From contig JAFZVU010000049.1 in NCBI GenBank assembly GCA_017617655.1, positions 1 through 48,140 of the forward strand: a stretch of 48,140 nucleotides of DNA, written 5' to 3'. The stretch is from Bacteroidales bacterium. GTDB lineage: Bacteria > Bacteroidota > Bacteroidia > Bacteroidales > UBA932. Numbering within the stretch: position 1 is the stretch's first letter; each line of letters starts with the position of its first letter. The notes beneath the pieces were generated by a model. That model searched no databases, was not told the DNA's origin, and saw only the letters and a list, made by a program, of their open reading frames with translations. A program made the translations under genes and the position numbers. Below, in pieces: positions 30,496 through 39,331 of the stretch.

Positions 30496-32787
30496 CTAAT
30501 CGCTTAGTTTTTTTGCCAAAGGGCTGTCTTGCACGAACACCGGGATGGCCGTGATGTCGGCCGGAACGTCGACGTAGCGGCCTCCCTCATACTTCTCGCC
30601 GGTGCGGAAATCGGTCCATCCGCCTTCGTTCTTCGGGAGGTAGACTCTCCAGTTGCTGACGCCTGCCTCGGTTATGGGGCATACCAGCAGCGACGGTCCG
30701 AACATGAATTCGCAGTCCTGCTTCAGGGCTTCGCTGTCGGCTGGAAAGTCGAAGACCAGCGGGCGCATCATGGTGTAACCCTCCTGCGAAACTTTGGCCG
30801 CGCACTCAAGGATGTAAGGCTGCAGCTTCTCGCGCAGCTTCATCGCATCGGCTATAAGGTTGTACGTCAGCTCGCTGTAGCGCCAGGGTTCTGTCTGGCT
30901 CATATAGCCGTGCACCCTCATGAAGGGCAGGAACACTGCGGTCTGCACCCAGCGAACGAGCCGCTCCTGATATTCCGCCGAAGTGTACTGGTCGCCGGGG
31001 CGGAAGAATCCGCCGGCATCGTAGGTCCACCAGGGCAGTCCGGCCGCCATCTGGCCCAGGCCTCCGGCAATCTGGCGGCGCAGAGTGCCGAAGTCGTTGC
31101 CAACGTCGCCGCTCCAGGTCACCACGCCGTAGCGCTGGATTCCCGTGAAGGCGCTGCGGGTGAGGATGACGGGTTCGTGGTCAGTTATATCTTTCAGACC
31201 CTCGTACATGGTGCGGTTCACCATAAGAGGGTAGACGTTGCGGTAAAGCTCGCCCGGCACCTGGTCCGGACCTACGAGCCTGCCTTCCAGGTCGTCGTTC
31301 TCCGGCTCAGTGGCGTCGAACCACCACGCGTCGATGCCGTAGGGGATGGCAAGGCTGTCGCGGAAGCTCTGTACATAGAATGCCGCTGCGTCAGGCTTGA
31401 AGAAGTCGATCCAGTCCGTGCCGTCGATGTAGTAGCCGCGTTCGTCCAGCTTCTTGCCAAGGGCGGAGTTACGGTCGACCTTAGACCATACTGAAATCAT
31501 GAAGTGTGCTCCCATGTCGTGCAGGGCGCTTGTCAGCGCAGCCGGGTCGGGGTAATGCTCGCGGTCGAACTCCATCGAGTTCCAGCCCGTGTCGCCCCAC
31601 CACTGCCAGTCCTGCACTATTACGTCCAGAGGCAGGCCGCGCTCCTTGAAGCCGGCGGCGTTCTCCAATATCTCGTCCTGGGAATGGTAGCGCTCGCGGC
31701 AGTGGATATATCCGAACATCCAGTCCGCCATTTGCGGCACTGGGCCGGTCAGAGTGCGGTAGGTCGATATCACTTCGTCGGCGCTGCCCGCGAAGACGGT
31801 GTAGTCCAGCGCTGCTGCGACGGGAGAGGCCAGGGTGGTCTCGTCAGAGGCTTTGCGCCAGAACACCTGCGGGTTGTCGCCGCGCACGCCCTCGACGCTC
31901 AGTTCGTGGACTCCGGCGGGCAAGGTGACTATTACAGACGAGGTGGGAGGGAGCCAGGTGTTGGAAACGTCTATTACCGGCTCGCCGTCTATTGCAAGAT
32001 AATGCCTGCGGGCCATCTTCTGCCCCACGTCCAGCAGGAGGGCATATTCTCCTCCTTCAGGTACTTTAAGCGTGCCTTTGAAAGTCCTTGTGAAGCGCAT
32101 CTCACGGCGGTTGCCAGAAGTGCCGGTGGCATTGACGGTCTGACCGGCGCCTTCCTCGGCCGGCTCGAGGCTTATGCTGTTCTCCGCAGGGTTGTAGTCG
32201 GTCAGGCCGTAGTTGTTCCAGAGCAGGCCGTAGCCTTTGCTAGAAAGCACGAAGGGTATCGCAATCTGGGTGTTTACCTGCGTCAGGCGGCGTGTCAGGC
32301 CGCGGATGTCCAGATAGCCGTCCTGGAACTGCCCCGTGCCGTACAGATGCTCGTCCGCAGGCGATGCGAAAGTCTGCGAGACGGCGTACACCGGCACGCC
32401 CTGTACCTCCGAGGGCTTCAGTGAGCGGCCTTTTGGTTTCTCGCTCAGCAGGATGTTGCCCGCAGCGTCAAGGAATGTCAGAGTGCCGTCTTCGCGTGAG
32501 TAGCGCACCGTCATTGCGGCAGTGCTCATCGCTACGCTCTCCGCGTCCTTGCTGACTTTGAATTTCGGGGCGGCCACCTTCTCGGTGTAGACCAGCTCTT
32601 CCGGCAGGGTCTGCCCGCTGGGGATTACCTGCACGCGGACTGCATTGTCATAAAGGGGCTTGAGGACCAGCGTGCCGTCGGCCGTCTTGATGCGGACTGA
32701 ATGGCTCTGGCACGAGCTGAAGGTCAGAGCCGCGGCGCAAAGGGCCAGAGCTGCTGACAGGATGGGCTTGAGGACTGTTGCTTTCAT
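30496..32787 (-). CDS. GH31 glycosidase lipoprotein, probable alpha-xylosidase
   Basis: A 763-residue exported retaining glycosidase. The signal peptide ends in the lipobox F-S-S-C26, so it is membrane-anchored. A PA14-like beta insertion (about 229-312) sits before the TIM barrel, as in the xyloglucan alpha-xylosidase of Bacteroides ovatus. The nucleophile is D491 in AWWFDATEPE and the acid/base D561 in VTWSGD. Alpha-xylosidase is inferred from the PA14 insertion and the AWWFDATEP motif; alpha-glucosidase remains possible. It is divergent from an esterase gene, with the GH2 and GH9 genes further to the right. Confidence 0.85.
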   Translation of the reverse strand: MKATVLKPILSAALALCAAALTFSSCQSHSVRIKTADGTLVLKPLYDNAVRVQVIPSGQTLPEELVYTEKVAAPKFKVSKDAESVAMSTAAMTVRYSREDGTLTFLDAAGNILLSEKPKGRSLKPSEVQGVPVYAVSQTFASPADEHLYGTGQFQDGYLDIRGLTRRLTQVNTQIAIPFVLSSKGYGLLWNNYGLTDYNPAENSISLEPAEEGAGQTVNATGTSGNRREMRFTRTFKGTLKVPEGGEYALLLDVGQKMARRHYLAIDGEPVIDVSNTWLPPTSSVIVTLPAGVHELSVEGVRGDNPQVFWRKASDETTLASPVAAALDYTVFAGSADEVISTYRTLTGPVPQMADWMFGYIHCRERYHSQDEILENAAGFKERGLPLDVIVQDWQWWGDTGWNSMEFDREHYPDPAALTSALHDMGAHFMISVWSKVDRNSALGKKLDERGYYIDGTDWIDFFKPDAAAFYVQSFRDSLAIPYGIDAWWFDATEPENDDLEGRLVGPDQVPGELYRNVYPLMVNRTMYEGLKDITDHEPVILTRSAFTGIQRYGVVTWSGDVGNDFGTLRRQIAGGLGQMAAGLPWWTYDAGGFFRPGDQYTSAEYQERLVRWVQTAVFLPFMRVHGYMSQTEPWRYSELTYNLIADAMKLREKLQPYILECAAKVSQEGYTMMRPLVFDFPADSEALKQDCEFMFGPSLLVCPITEAGVSNWRVYLPKNEGGWTDFRTGEKYEGGRYVDVPADITAIPVFVQDSPLAKKLSD

Positions 32788-32830
32788 GGATGTAAATTTA
32801 CAAAAAAGTGCAAATCACGCTCTCCATGTT

Positions 32831-32838
32831 TATATTTG
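32831..32838 (+). promoter_or_regulatory. Candidate -7 box for the esterase-phosphatase unit
   Basis: TATATTTG is a full TAnnTTTG match 15 nt upstream of the ATG at 32854. It implies a very short leader. Confidence 0.45.
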
Positions 32839-32853
32839 TAGAAAAAAAAGACT

Positions 32854-33753
32854 ATGAACAGTTTCAAGAAAATTCTCCCGGCGCTGGCAGTGCTGCTGCT
32901 CGGCACCGTGCTGACTCTGGCTCAGAATACCCCCCAGACCCCCGTCTACAATTTTCCCAAGCCCGACGTGATGTTCGACCTCTGGCCGGACGGCACTCCG
33001 ACCGATAACGGCCTCACCGGAGAGGAAAAGGACTACGGCAACCACGTCTCGAATGTCACCAAGCCCACTCTGGCCGTGTTCCTGCCTGAGAAGCCCAACG
33101 GCCTGGCTGTGCTCATCTGCCCAGGCGGCGGATATGTCGACGTGTGGGACAAGACCGAGGGTTACGCCAATGCCAGATGGTACACCGACCGCGGCATAGT
33201 CTACGCCGTTGTTAAATACCGCCTCCCCAACAGTCATTACGAAGTGCCGCTGGATGATGTCCACGAGGCAATGCGTGTGCTCTGGGCTCACGCTGACGAG
33301 TATGGCTTCACGAAGCTAGGCATCGGCGGCTGCTCTGCCGGTGGCCACCTCGCCTCGACTGCCGCCACCCACTTCAGCAAGCCCGAGGAACGCCCGGATT
33401 TCCAGATCCTGTTCTATCCTGTAATCTCCATGGACCCTGCCATCACCCATGCCGGCTCTTCGCACTATCTGCTCGGCGACAATCCTCCCAAGGTTCTTCT
33501 TGAGAGCTACAGCAACGAGAAGCAGGTGACCGGCGACACTCCGCCCGCATTCATCATGGCCAATTCTGACGACAGGGTTGTGCCCTGCGAGAACAGCATC
33601 CGCTACTACGAGGCTCTCCGTGCGCACCGCGTTCCCGCCGCCCTCCACATCTATCCCGTCGGTGGCCACGGCTGGGCCGACAACCTTGCCTTCCCTTACC
33701 GCGAAGCCTGGCTCACAGACCTCGGCGTATGGCTCGACAGTTTCGTAGAGTAG
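32854..33753 (+). CDS. Secreted alpha/beta-hydrolase, probable carbohydrate esterase
   Basis: A 299-residue protein with a signal peptide (about 1-23, ending LAQ). Its FDLWPDGTP start and VLICPGGGY oxyanion region are shared with the gene at 41370. The likely triad is S161 in GGCSAGGH, D240 in NSDDRVVP and H272 in GGHGW. Related proteins in polysaccharide loci are acetyl-xylan or acetyl-sugar esterases, so it may remove acetyl groups from a plant polysaccharide; this is inference. It is divergent from the GH31 gene and 11 bp upstream of the phosphatase gene. Confidence 0.85.
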   Translation: MNSFKKILPALAVLLLGTVLTLAQNTPQTPVYNFPKPDVMFDLWPDGTPTDNGLTGEEKDYGNHVSNVTKPTLAVFLPEKPNGLAVLICPGGGYVDVWDKTEGYANARWYTDRGIVYAVVKYRLPNSHYEVPLDDVHEAMRVLWAHADEYGFTKLGIGGCSAGGHLASTAATHFSKPEERPDFQILFYPVISMDPAITHAGSSHYLLGDNPPKVLLESYSNEKQVTGDTPPAFIMANSDDRVVPCENSIRYYEALRAHRVPAALHIYPVGGHGWADNLAFPYREAWLTDLGVWLDSFVE

Positions 33754-33764
33754 TATAGCTGACC

Positions 33765-35819
33765 ATGAAGAAGTTCCCCGTAATAATAGCGCTGGGCGTC
33801 ATAGCGCTTTCCCTGTTGGCAGGCTGCAGGGAGAAGAAGCTATCTATTGACAGAGATGAAGCTACGATCCGTTTCGAGCAGTATCAGGATGCGAGAGACA
33901 TGGACGCATGCTGGGCGCTGATAGATTCTGTCGAACAGGCCGGCATCTGGCCGCCGGAAATGGTCCATTATCATCGCAGCATCGTCTACTACAACTGGGA
34001 CGACCCTGCTGCCGTCGAGGAGGAGCTCCGCAAAGGAATCGAGGCGGGCAAGAAGAACCTTGTCAGCCATTCCTACTTCATCGCCAACTATATGCAGCTT
34101 GCTTCCGACCTGAGGAGCAATGGCGACTATGAAGAAGCCATGAATCTGGCCGGCGAGGCTCTGGACTACATAGAGACATGGAACAAAGAGGGCGTCGACA
34201 CTCACCTCGACCCTACCACCATCCTTTCCCTCAAGCTGACCATCGGCCAGACGCAGGCCAGGATGGGAAATATCGAAGGGGCGAGGAAGACTTTCGAAGA
34301 AGTATGGGAAATGCAGCAGGATCTGATGAAGAAAGTGCCCATAGAGGACTATAATTATTTCTTCACGGAAATATCGCTGGGCATACTGTCGTCCTGTTCA
34401 GATTGTGAATACTATGAAGACTTGCTCCAATGGCTCGATCCGTTCGACCAGGTTTTTGCGCAATGCTCCCAGTACATGGACGAGCTGGGTGTAACCTATT
34501 ATGAACCCATACGTCTCATCTACGAAGTAATCGCTCTGGCCAATACCGGGCATGTGCAGCAGGCCGACGCCTTGTACAGCAAGTTCGCTGATTTGCCGAG
34601 AAGCAGTGATCCCGGGAACATGGGGTATCGTATCAAAGCCCTCCGCAGCCTCGGACGCTATAATGAGGCCGCCCGGTATTTTGAAACGTATATGGACAGT
34701 ATGAAGGATTTGCTGGCGGACGTCAGCCCCGACCTTCTCGTCCACAACTATGCTGTCGGCTATACTTTATTCCGTAAGTCGGGAGAGGATGCCAAAGCTT
34801 TTGCCATGGGTGATTCGCTCGCCGCATATACCGACGTTGCGCTGGATTTCATCCGTGAAAGCAATTCGGCCGAACTGGCCACCATCTATGATACGAAGGG
34901 CAAGGAGACCCAGATTGCTCTGCAGAAAGCCGAGCTGTCGCAGCAGCGGCTCATCGGCACCGGCATCGCTCTGGTGCTGCTGACCGCCTTCTTCCTTGTA
35001 TACACCTGGTATCGCCGCCGCGCCCAGCGCCGTCTGGCCGTCGCCCACACGAAGTTGCAGGAGGCTTACGACCAGCTGGAGGAGACCACTGCGGCCAAGG
35101 AGCGCATAGAGAGCGAGCTGCGCATCGCGCGTGACATCCAGATGTCCATGGTGCCGGGGATCTTCCCGGAGCATGACGGGCTGGACATGTATGCCGAGAT
35201 GACTCCCGCCAAGGAGGTGGGTGGCGACCTGTACGGTTATGTGCTGCAGGGCGACAACCTTTACTTCTGCGTAGGTGACGTAAGCGGAAAAGGTGTGCCC
35301 GCTTCGCTTTTCATGGCCCAGAGCTCGCGCCTCTTCCGCACCCTCGCGGCCGAAAACCTCATGCCCGCCGACATCTCCGTGCGCATGAACAACGCCCTGG
35401 CCGAGAACAATGAGCAGAATATGTTCGTGACCATGTTCATCGGCCTGCTCCACCTGGATTCAGGCCGTCTGGACTTCTGCAACTGCGGCCACAACGCGCC
35501 TGTGCTCGACGGTCAGTTCCTCGGGATGCAGTTCATAAACCAGCCTCTGGGAATCATGGAGGGTCTTCCCTTCATGGGCGAGTCTATCTCCGACATCCGG
35601 GGTAGCCAGCTGCTCGTATACACTGACGGTCTGAACGAGGCCGAGAATACCCGCAACGAGCTCCTGGGCAATGACCGCCTCCTCGAGCTTATGTCCTCAG
35701 CCGCGGCTCTGAACTCGCGCGAAACTATCGCCATGCTGAAGACCGCCGTCGAGAAGCACCGCTCCGGCGCCGACCCCAACGACGACCTCACCCTGATGTG
35801 CCTGCGGCTCGCAAGGTAG
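33765..35819 (+). CDS. Lipoprotein/TPR sensor with cytoplasmic SpoIIE-type PP2C phosphatase
   Basis: A 684-residue signalling protein. The signal peptide ends in the lipobox L-A-G-C21. Residues about 30-380 are helical TPR-like repeats, one membrane segment covers about 396-415, a coiled coil spans 420-455, and a SpoIIE phosphatase domain follows (about 460-684). Metal-binding D488 (VGGDLYG) and D505 (VGDVSGKG) are present, as is the C-terminal DPNDDLTLM. If lipidated at the inner membrane the TPR part faces the periplasm and the phosphatase the cytoplasm. It would dephosphorylate a Ser/Thr target such as an anti-sigma antagonist; none is nearby. It follows the esterase by 11 bp. Confidence 0.88.
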   Translation: MKKFPVIIALGVIALSLLAGCREKKLSIDRDEATIRFEQYQDARDMDACWALIDSVEQAGIWPPEMVHYHRSIVYYNWDDPAAVEEELRKGIEAGKKNLVSHSYFIANYMQLASDLRSNGDYEEAMNLAGEALDYIETWNKEGVDTHLDPTTILSLKLTIGQTQARMGNIEGARKTFEEVWEMQQDLMKKVPIEDYNYFFTEISLGILSSCSDCEYYEDLLQWLDPFDQVFAQCSQYMDELGVTYYEPIRLIYEVIALANTGHVQQADALYSKFADLPRSSDPGNMGYRIKALRSLGRYNEAARYFETYMDSMKDLLADVSPDLLVHNYAVGYTLFRKSGEDAKAFAMGDSLAAYTDVALDFIRESNSAELATIYDTKGKETQIALQKAELSQQRLIGTGIALVLLTAFFLVYTWYRRRAQRRLAVAHTKLQEAYDQLEETTAAKERIESELRIARDIQMSMVPGIFPEHDGLDMYAEMTPAKEVGGDLYGYVLQGDNLYFCVGDVSGKGVPASLFMAQSSRLFRTLAAENLMPADISVRMNNALAENNEQNMFVTMFIGLLHLDSGRLDFCNCGHNAPVLDGQFLGMQFINQPLGIMEGLPFMGESISDIRGSQLLVYTDGLNEAENTRNELLGNDRLLELMSSAAALNSRETIAMLKTAVEKHRSGADPNDDLTLMCLRLAR

Positions 35820-35860
35820 CAGCTTGGCTGGCTGGCTTGTTGTCCGTCTGGCTGGCTATC

Positions 35861-35977
35861 GCCCGTGATTTGCAACTAGCTGACTGCCAGTGCAAAAAAC
35901 ATAAGTCCTACCCTTTGTATCGAGGGGTAGGACTTTACGTTTTTTAATTGGTAGTCAGTTGGTTACGCATCACGCGC
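35861..35977 (+). repeat. MITE-like element, copy 1 (with terminator-like hairpin)
   Basis: Begins GCCCGTGATTTGCAACT (35861-35877), contains the 11-bp stem AAGTCCTACCC/GGGTAGGACTT (35903-35913 with 35925-35935) and ends TTACGCATCACGCGC (35963-35977). A reverse-oriented copy lies at 44893-45007. The ends pair imperfectly as GCCCGTGAT and GCGCGTGAT. The hairpin followed by a T run (35941-35945) could also end the phosphatase transcript. It fills most of the 229-bp gap before ogt; upstream of it is only a TGGC-rich stretch (35821-35856). Confidence 0.75.
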
Positions 35978-36048
35978 AATGTCTGGAATACGGCGCTTGA
36001 TTATCTTCACTCAAACTTGTACCTTTATGCCAGTATCTCGTATGGTTT

Positions 36049-36552
36049 ATGGATTATACCTGGCATTACGATTCTCCTCAGGGCGGAATCACTCTGGCGA
36101 GTGACGGCGAGGCTCTAGTCGGGCTTTGGTTCGACGGTCAGAAATACTTTGCAGGTACGCTGGAAGAGGAGCATGAGGAGAGGTCCCTTCCTGTTTTTGA
36201 CGATGCCTGCCGGTGGCTCGACATCTATTTCAGCGGCACTGCTCCGGATTTCACTCCCCGGCTGAAAATGCGCGTATCGCCATTCCGGAAACGGGTCCTG
36301 GAGATTCTGCTAACGATACCTTTCGGTCACACCATGACCTATGGCGAGATAGCAGCTATGATAGCCAGTGAGAATGGACAGAAACAGATGTCGGCCCAAG
36401 CCGTCGGGGGCGCTGTCGGGCACAATCCCATCGCGCTCATCATCCCTTGTCATCGCGTAGCGGGAGCCGGCGGCAGCCTCACAGGTTATGCCGGAGGAAT
36501 AGACAAGAAAATGCACCTCCTGCAGATGGAGCGCCAGCATTCCGCCACCTAG
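36049..36552 (+). CDS. Methylated-DNA--[protein]-cysteine S-methyltransferase (Ogt-type)
   Basis: Removes alkyl groups from O6-alkylguanine by suicidal transfer. The 167-residue protein has the N-terminal RNase-H-like domain and a C-terminal winged helix with FGHTMTYGEIA and the active-site IIPCHRV, C134 being the acceptor. GSLTGYAGG follows as in the family. The ATG at 36049 gives the usual short N-terminus; another ATG 7 bp upstream is out of frame. It stands alone on the plus strand between two repeat-bearing gaps. Confidence 0.95.
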   Translation: MDYTWHYDSPQGGITLASDGEALVGLWFDGQKYFAGTLEEEHEERSLPVFDDACRWLDIYFSGTAPDFTPRLKMRVSPFRKRVLEILLTIPFGHTMTYGEIAAMIASENGQKQMSAQAVGGAVGHNPIALIIPCHRVAGAGGSLTGYAGGIDKKMHLLQMERQHSAT

Positions 36553-36596
36553 CGCGCCCGGTCCCGGAACAAAATACATCAAGTATCGCTTCAGGT

Positions 36597-36633
36597 GTAC
36601 AAGGTCTGCAAAATTGCGACAGGCCTTGCACGC
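36597..36633. repeat. 37-nt palindromic repeat, unit A
   Basis: Starts GTACAAGGTCTGCA and ends CAGGCCTTGCACGC, giving an imperfect hairpin. Unit B at 36681-36717 has the same length and design. Confidence 0.8.
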
Positions 36634-36680
36634 GGTCTATTTGCAAGCGGTTGAATATTAGCGATTTATGTTTTGGGGCC

Positions 36681-36717
36681 GTACAAGGCCTGCATCATTT
36701 CAGCAGACCTTGTACGC
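36681..36717. repeat. 37-nt palindromic repeat, unit B
   Basis: Starts GTACAAGGCCTGCA and ends CAGACCTTGTACGC. It starts exactly 84 bp after unit A starts. Arms of A and B also pair with each other: GTACAAGGTCTGC of A is the exact complement of GCAGACCTTGTAC of B. The rest of the 224-bp gap (36553-36776) holds nothing else that I recognise. Confidence 0.8.
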
Positions 36718-36776
36718 ATCACAACATACCTTGCCTGCTGAGTGTGATGATAACCCGGAACAGATATCGCTGTCGT

Positions 36777-38567
36777 TTATTGGGAAATAGTCTGGGCGAG
36801 CTTCTCGATGTTGAGGCTACGTGCGGAGGCGTCGACTATGTCCTTATAGACGCCGCCCTTGCGGTAGAGCTCGTCGGGATTGCCGCTCTGCTCGAGATGG
36901 CCTTCCTGCAGGGCATATACCATCTCGCTGTCGATAATCTGGGAGATGGAGTGGGATATGATGATGACGGTGCGGTCTTTCTTGATGGCGTCGATGGCAG
37001 ACTTGATCTGCTCGGTGGCGATGGCATCCAGCGAAGCCGTGGGCTCGTCCAGGAAGATTATCGGAGGGTCCTTGAGGAACATTCTCGCCAGGGCGATGCG
37101 CTGCTGCTGTCCTCCGGAAAGATGGGTGGCAGCTGTCTCGAAGCCTTTCGGCAGAGCCACGATCTGGTCGTAGACACTAGCTTTGCGGGCAGCCTCTTCA
37201 ACTTCCTCGAAGGTCGCATCGGGTTTGCCGTAGCGGATGTTCTCCTCGATACTGCCGTCGAATATATGGTTCTTCTGGAGCACCAGGCCTATGTTCTCCC
37301 TGAGGAAACGGGTATCCCATTCGCGAAGGTCCACCCCGTCCAGGGTGATGCTGCCGCAGTCCGGCTCGTAGAATTTGTCCAGCAGGTTCACGATGGTCGA
37401 CTTGCCGGCGCCGCTCAGCCCTACCAGAGCCGTAATCTTGCCGCTCTCCACCTTCAGTGAAATGTCATACAGAGCCTTTGTTCCGTTGGGGTAGGTGAAG
37501 TCCACTCCCTTCATCTCGAAGTTCCCCTGAACCTTCTCCGGCCGGTAGCTGCCGGTCGGCTCAAGCTCCTCGTCCGCATCCACTATGTCGAAGTAACCTT
37601 CAGCATAGACCAAGGCGTCGTTCAGGTCGTCGAAGATGCGCTGCAGCGAAGTGATCGGGGCCGTGACGTTGGAGAACAGCATGATGTGGTACATTATCTT
37701 ACCGATTGTCATCCCGGGATAGCCGATTAGCACCAGATAAGATGTCAGGATTATGATAAGGACCGTCCCTGTCTGGCTGACGAAGCTTTTCAGAGCGTCG
37801 AACCCGAAAGATGCCCGCCGGATGTTCAGCTGATTGCCGTAGTAGCCTTGCTGTAGTTCGGTCTGCTTGCCCAGTTCAATCTCTTCGCGGTTGAAGGACT
37901 TCACTACGTTCATGCTCTCCAGGATGCTCATGATGCTGCCGCTGCGCCTTTCGTTGAACCCGCGCATATTCTTGCGGGAGCTTTTCAGCTTGCGCCCCTG
38001 AAGCGAGGTAATCCAGAAATAGATGGGCACGATGGCCAGAGCTGTCAGGCCCACATAGATGTTTGCCGCGAAGATGAGCACCAGCGCCAGCACAGAACTG
38101 ACTATCATCGGCAGCAGATTGATGAAGAAATTCTGGATTGTGCGGGAGATGCTGCTGGCACCCTGGTCGATACGGGCCTGAAGCATGCCGGGCGCATTGT
38201 CGCTGCGGGCGAAGAAGGCCATCCGGTATTGGAGGATCCGCTCCACCACCCCAAGGGAAAGCCGCTGGGAGATGTTGATGCGCAGCTTTTCGCCGAAGAT
38301 GCTCTGGCCGAACGAGATGCCGGAGCGCAGGATTTCCTTCCCCAGAAGGACTATGCTGACGATAGTGAGGATCCGCGCGGCCTTGGCCCATGTGAAGTCG
38401 GACGAGCCGACAAGGGCGTTGATAGCATCGACAGTCCGGTCCAGCACGACGGCATTTACCTGGGCGAGCAGGGAGCCGACGAGAGTGAGGGACAGGGTGG
38501 CGACCAGCAGGAGACGGTAGGGTTTGATATACGGAACTATCCTACGGAATAATTGGGCTAAGGTCAT
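36777..38567 (-). CDS. ABC exporter half transporter (MsbA/multidrug-like)
   Basis: A 596-residue permease-ATPase fusion. Six hydrophobic segments lie in about residues 15-310. The ATPase shows Walker A GLSGAGKST (about 381), the signature LSGGQQQRIA (about 481), Walker B IIFLDEPTASLD and the switch His in IISHSIS. Substrate is unknown. It lies 26 bp downstream of a small DUF3784-like protein gene that is itself 13 bp after another small membrane protein gene, so the three are probably one operon. It is only distantly like the exporter at 12925. Confidence 0.9.
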   Translation of the reverse strand: MTLAQLFRRIVPYIKPYRLLLVATLSLTLVGSLLAQVNAVVLDRTVDAINALVGSSDFTWAKAARILTIVSIVLLGKEILRSGISFGQSIFGEKLRINISQRLSLGVVERILQYRMAFFARSDNAPGMLQARIDQGASSISRTIQNFFINLLPMIVSSVLALVLIFAANIYVGLTALAIVPIYFWITSLQGRKLKSSRKNMRGFNERRSGSIMSILESMNVVKSFNREEIELGKQTELQQGYYGNQLNIRRASFGFDALKSFVSQTGTVLIIILTSYLVLIGYPGMTIGKIMYHIMLFSNVTAPITSLQRIFDDLNDALVYAEGYFDIVDADEELEPTGSYRPEKVQGNFEMKGVDFTYPNGTKALYDISLKVESGKITALVGLSGAGKSTIVNLLDKFYEPDCGSITLDGVDLREWDTRFLRENIGLVLQKNHIFDGSIEENIRYGKPDATFEEVEEAARKASVYDQIVALPKGFETAATHLSGGQQQRIALARMFLKDPPIIFLDEPTASLDAIATEQIKSAIDAIKKDRTVIIISHSISQIIDSEMVYALQEGHLEQSGNPDELYRKGGVYKDIVDASARSLNIEKLAQTISQ

Positions 38568-38593
38568 CGGTACACTTAATTGCGGTTTATACC

Positions 38594-38890
38594 CTACTTT
38601 TTCTTGGCCCAGGTGTTACCGAGGAGGATTGCCACGAAGGCCAGAAGGACAGTTATCACGATGAAAGAGACCAGCCCGCTTGTATAATCTTTATAGTTCA
38701 GCAGGAAGCAGGCCGGGGCGAGGAGTATCAGCATCAGTCCGAAGACCAGCCTCAGACGCTTTACGTTGTATTTCTCTTTATCTTTCTTTGATGCGGTGTT
38801 ATAGCCGGCAATCAGATTGTCTCCCTTTCCGGAAAGGATTATTATGCCGAGGACGAGCAGCAGGGCTGCGACGATGATGATGGCTGCCAT
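38594..38890 (-). CDS. Small membrane protein, DUF3784-like
   Basis: A 98-residue protein with three hydrophobic segments (about 3-20, 48-64 and 70-90) and a basic loop between the first two (TASKKDKEKYNVKRLRL). The GYNTASKKDKEKYN motif is typical of DUF3784 proteins, which are common beside ABC transporters in gut bacteria. It is in the middle of a three-gene minus-strand run. Function unknown; it may be an accessory subunit of the exporter, which is inference from position. Confidence 0.75.
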   Translation of the reverse strand: MAAIIIVAALLLVLGIIILSGKGDNLIAGYNTASKKDKEKYNVKRLRLVFGLMLILLAPACFLLNYKDYTSGLVSFIVITVLLAFVAILLGNTWAKKK

Positions 38891-38903
38891 GATGATAATG
38901 TTG

Positions 38904-39233
38904 TTAAGTTAAAACGGCTACGAGGATGAAAGCTATGAGGAATCCCAGGGTTATGATGCCGAACACGATGCCGGCGCCTTTCGCTCCCTCCTTGAATGAT
39001 TTGGTGAGCTGCTCGTCGAGCTGCACATCTTCAATACGATGGCGCTTGAGCATAACGGTGTAGTACACTATAAGCGAGATGGTCAGGGCGAGAAAAGCGG
39101 CGCCCATTATCCACATGAACTTGCTCCCCTCGCTGATGCCCACTATCAGCCAGTTGACGCTCATTGCAATATACAGGGCCATGGGGGCTATCTGGATCCA
39201 GAACTGCCGCCTGGTAATACCTTTCTGTTTCAT
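38904..39233 (-). CDS. Small membrane protein of unknown function
   Basis: A 109-residue protein with three hydrophobic segments (about 13-33, 38-60 and 85-108) and a charged loop KRHRIEDVQLDEQLTKSF. No family was recognised. First gene of the run that leads to the ABC exporter gene; a weak -7-like TATCTTTA lies on the minus strand at 39264-39271. Confidence 0.65.
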   Translation of the reverse strand: MKQKGITRRQFWIQIAPMALYIAMSVNWLIVGISEGSKFMWIMGAAFLALTISLIVYYTVMLKRHRIEDVQLDEQLTKSFKEGAKGAGIVFGIITLGFLIAFILVAVLT

Positions 39234-39293
39234 GATACTTCAGGGAATGCTGTTTACTGAATGTAAAGATACGTGTTTTGAGTGGTTTTTTTG

Positions 39294-39301
39294 TATATTT
39301 G
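39294..39301 (+). promoter_or_regulatory. Candidate -7 box for the GH2-esterase-GH9 operon
   Basis: TATATTTG is a full TAnnTTTG match 30 nt upstream of the GH2 ATG. TTTG motifs lie upstream but at shorter spacing than usual. Confidence 0.45.
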
Positions 39302-39331
39302 ACAATTGTTAAAATGCGCAATACTTACTAT

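Noticed and set aside
32808-32820. GTGCAAATCACGC, similar to an end of the MITE-like element, in the GH31/esterase divergent promoter
   Set aside because: Only 10 bases match, without the hairpin or the other end; this can occur by chance.
35821-35856. TGGC-rich simple repeat after the phosphatase gene
   Set aside because: Short and irregular, with no sign of function or second copy.
36553-36776. A small RNA or tRNA gene in the gap
   Set aside because: No tRNA features such as a TTC-R-A arm or CCA end; the palindromes explain the structure.
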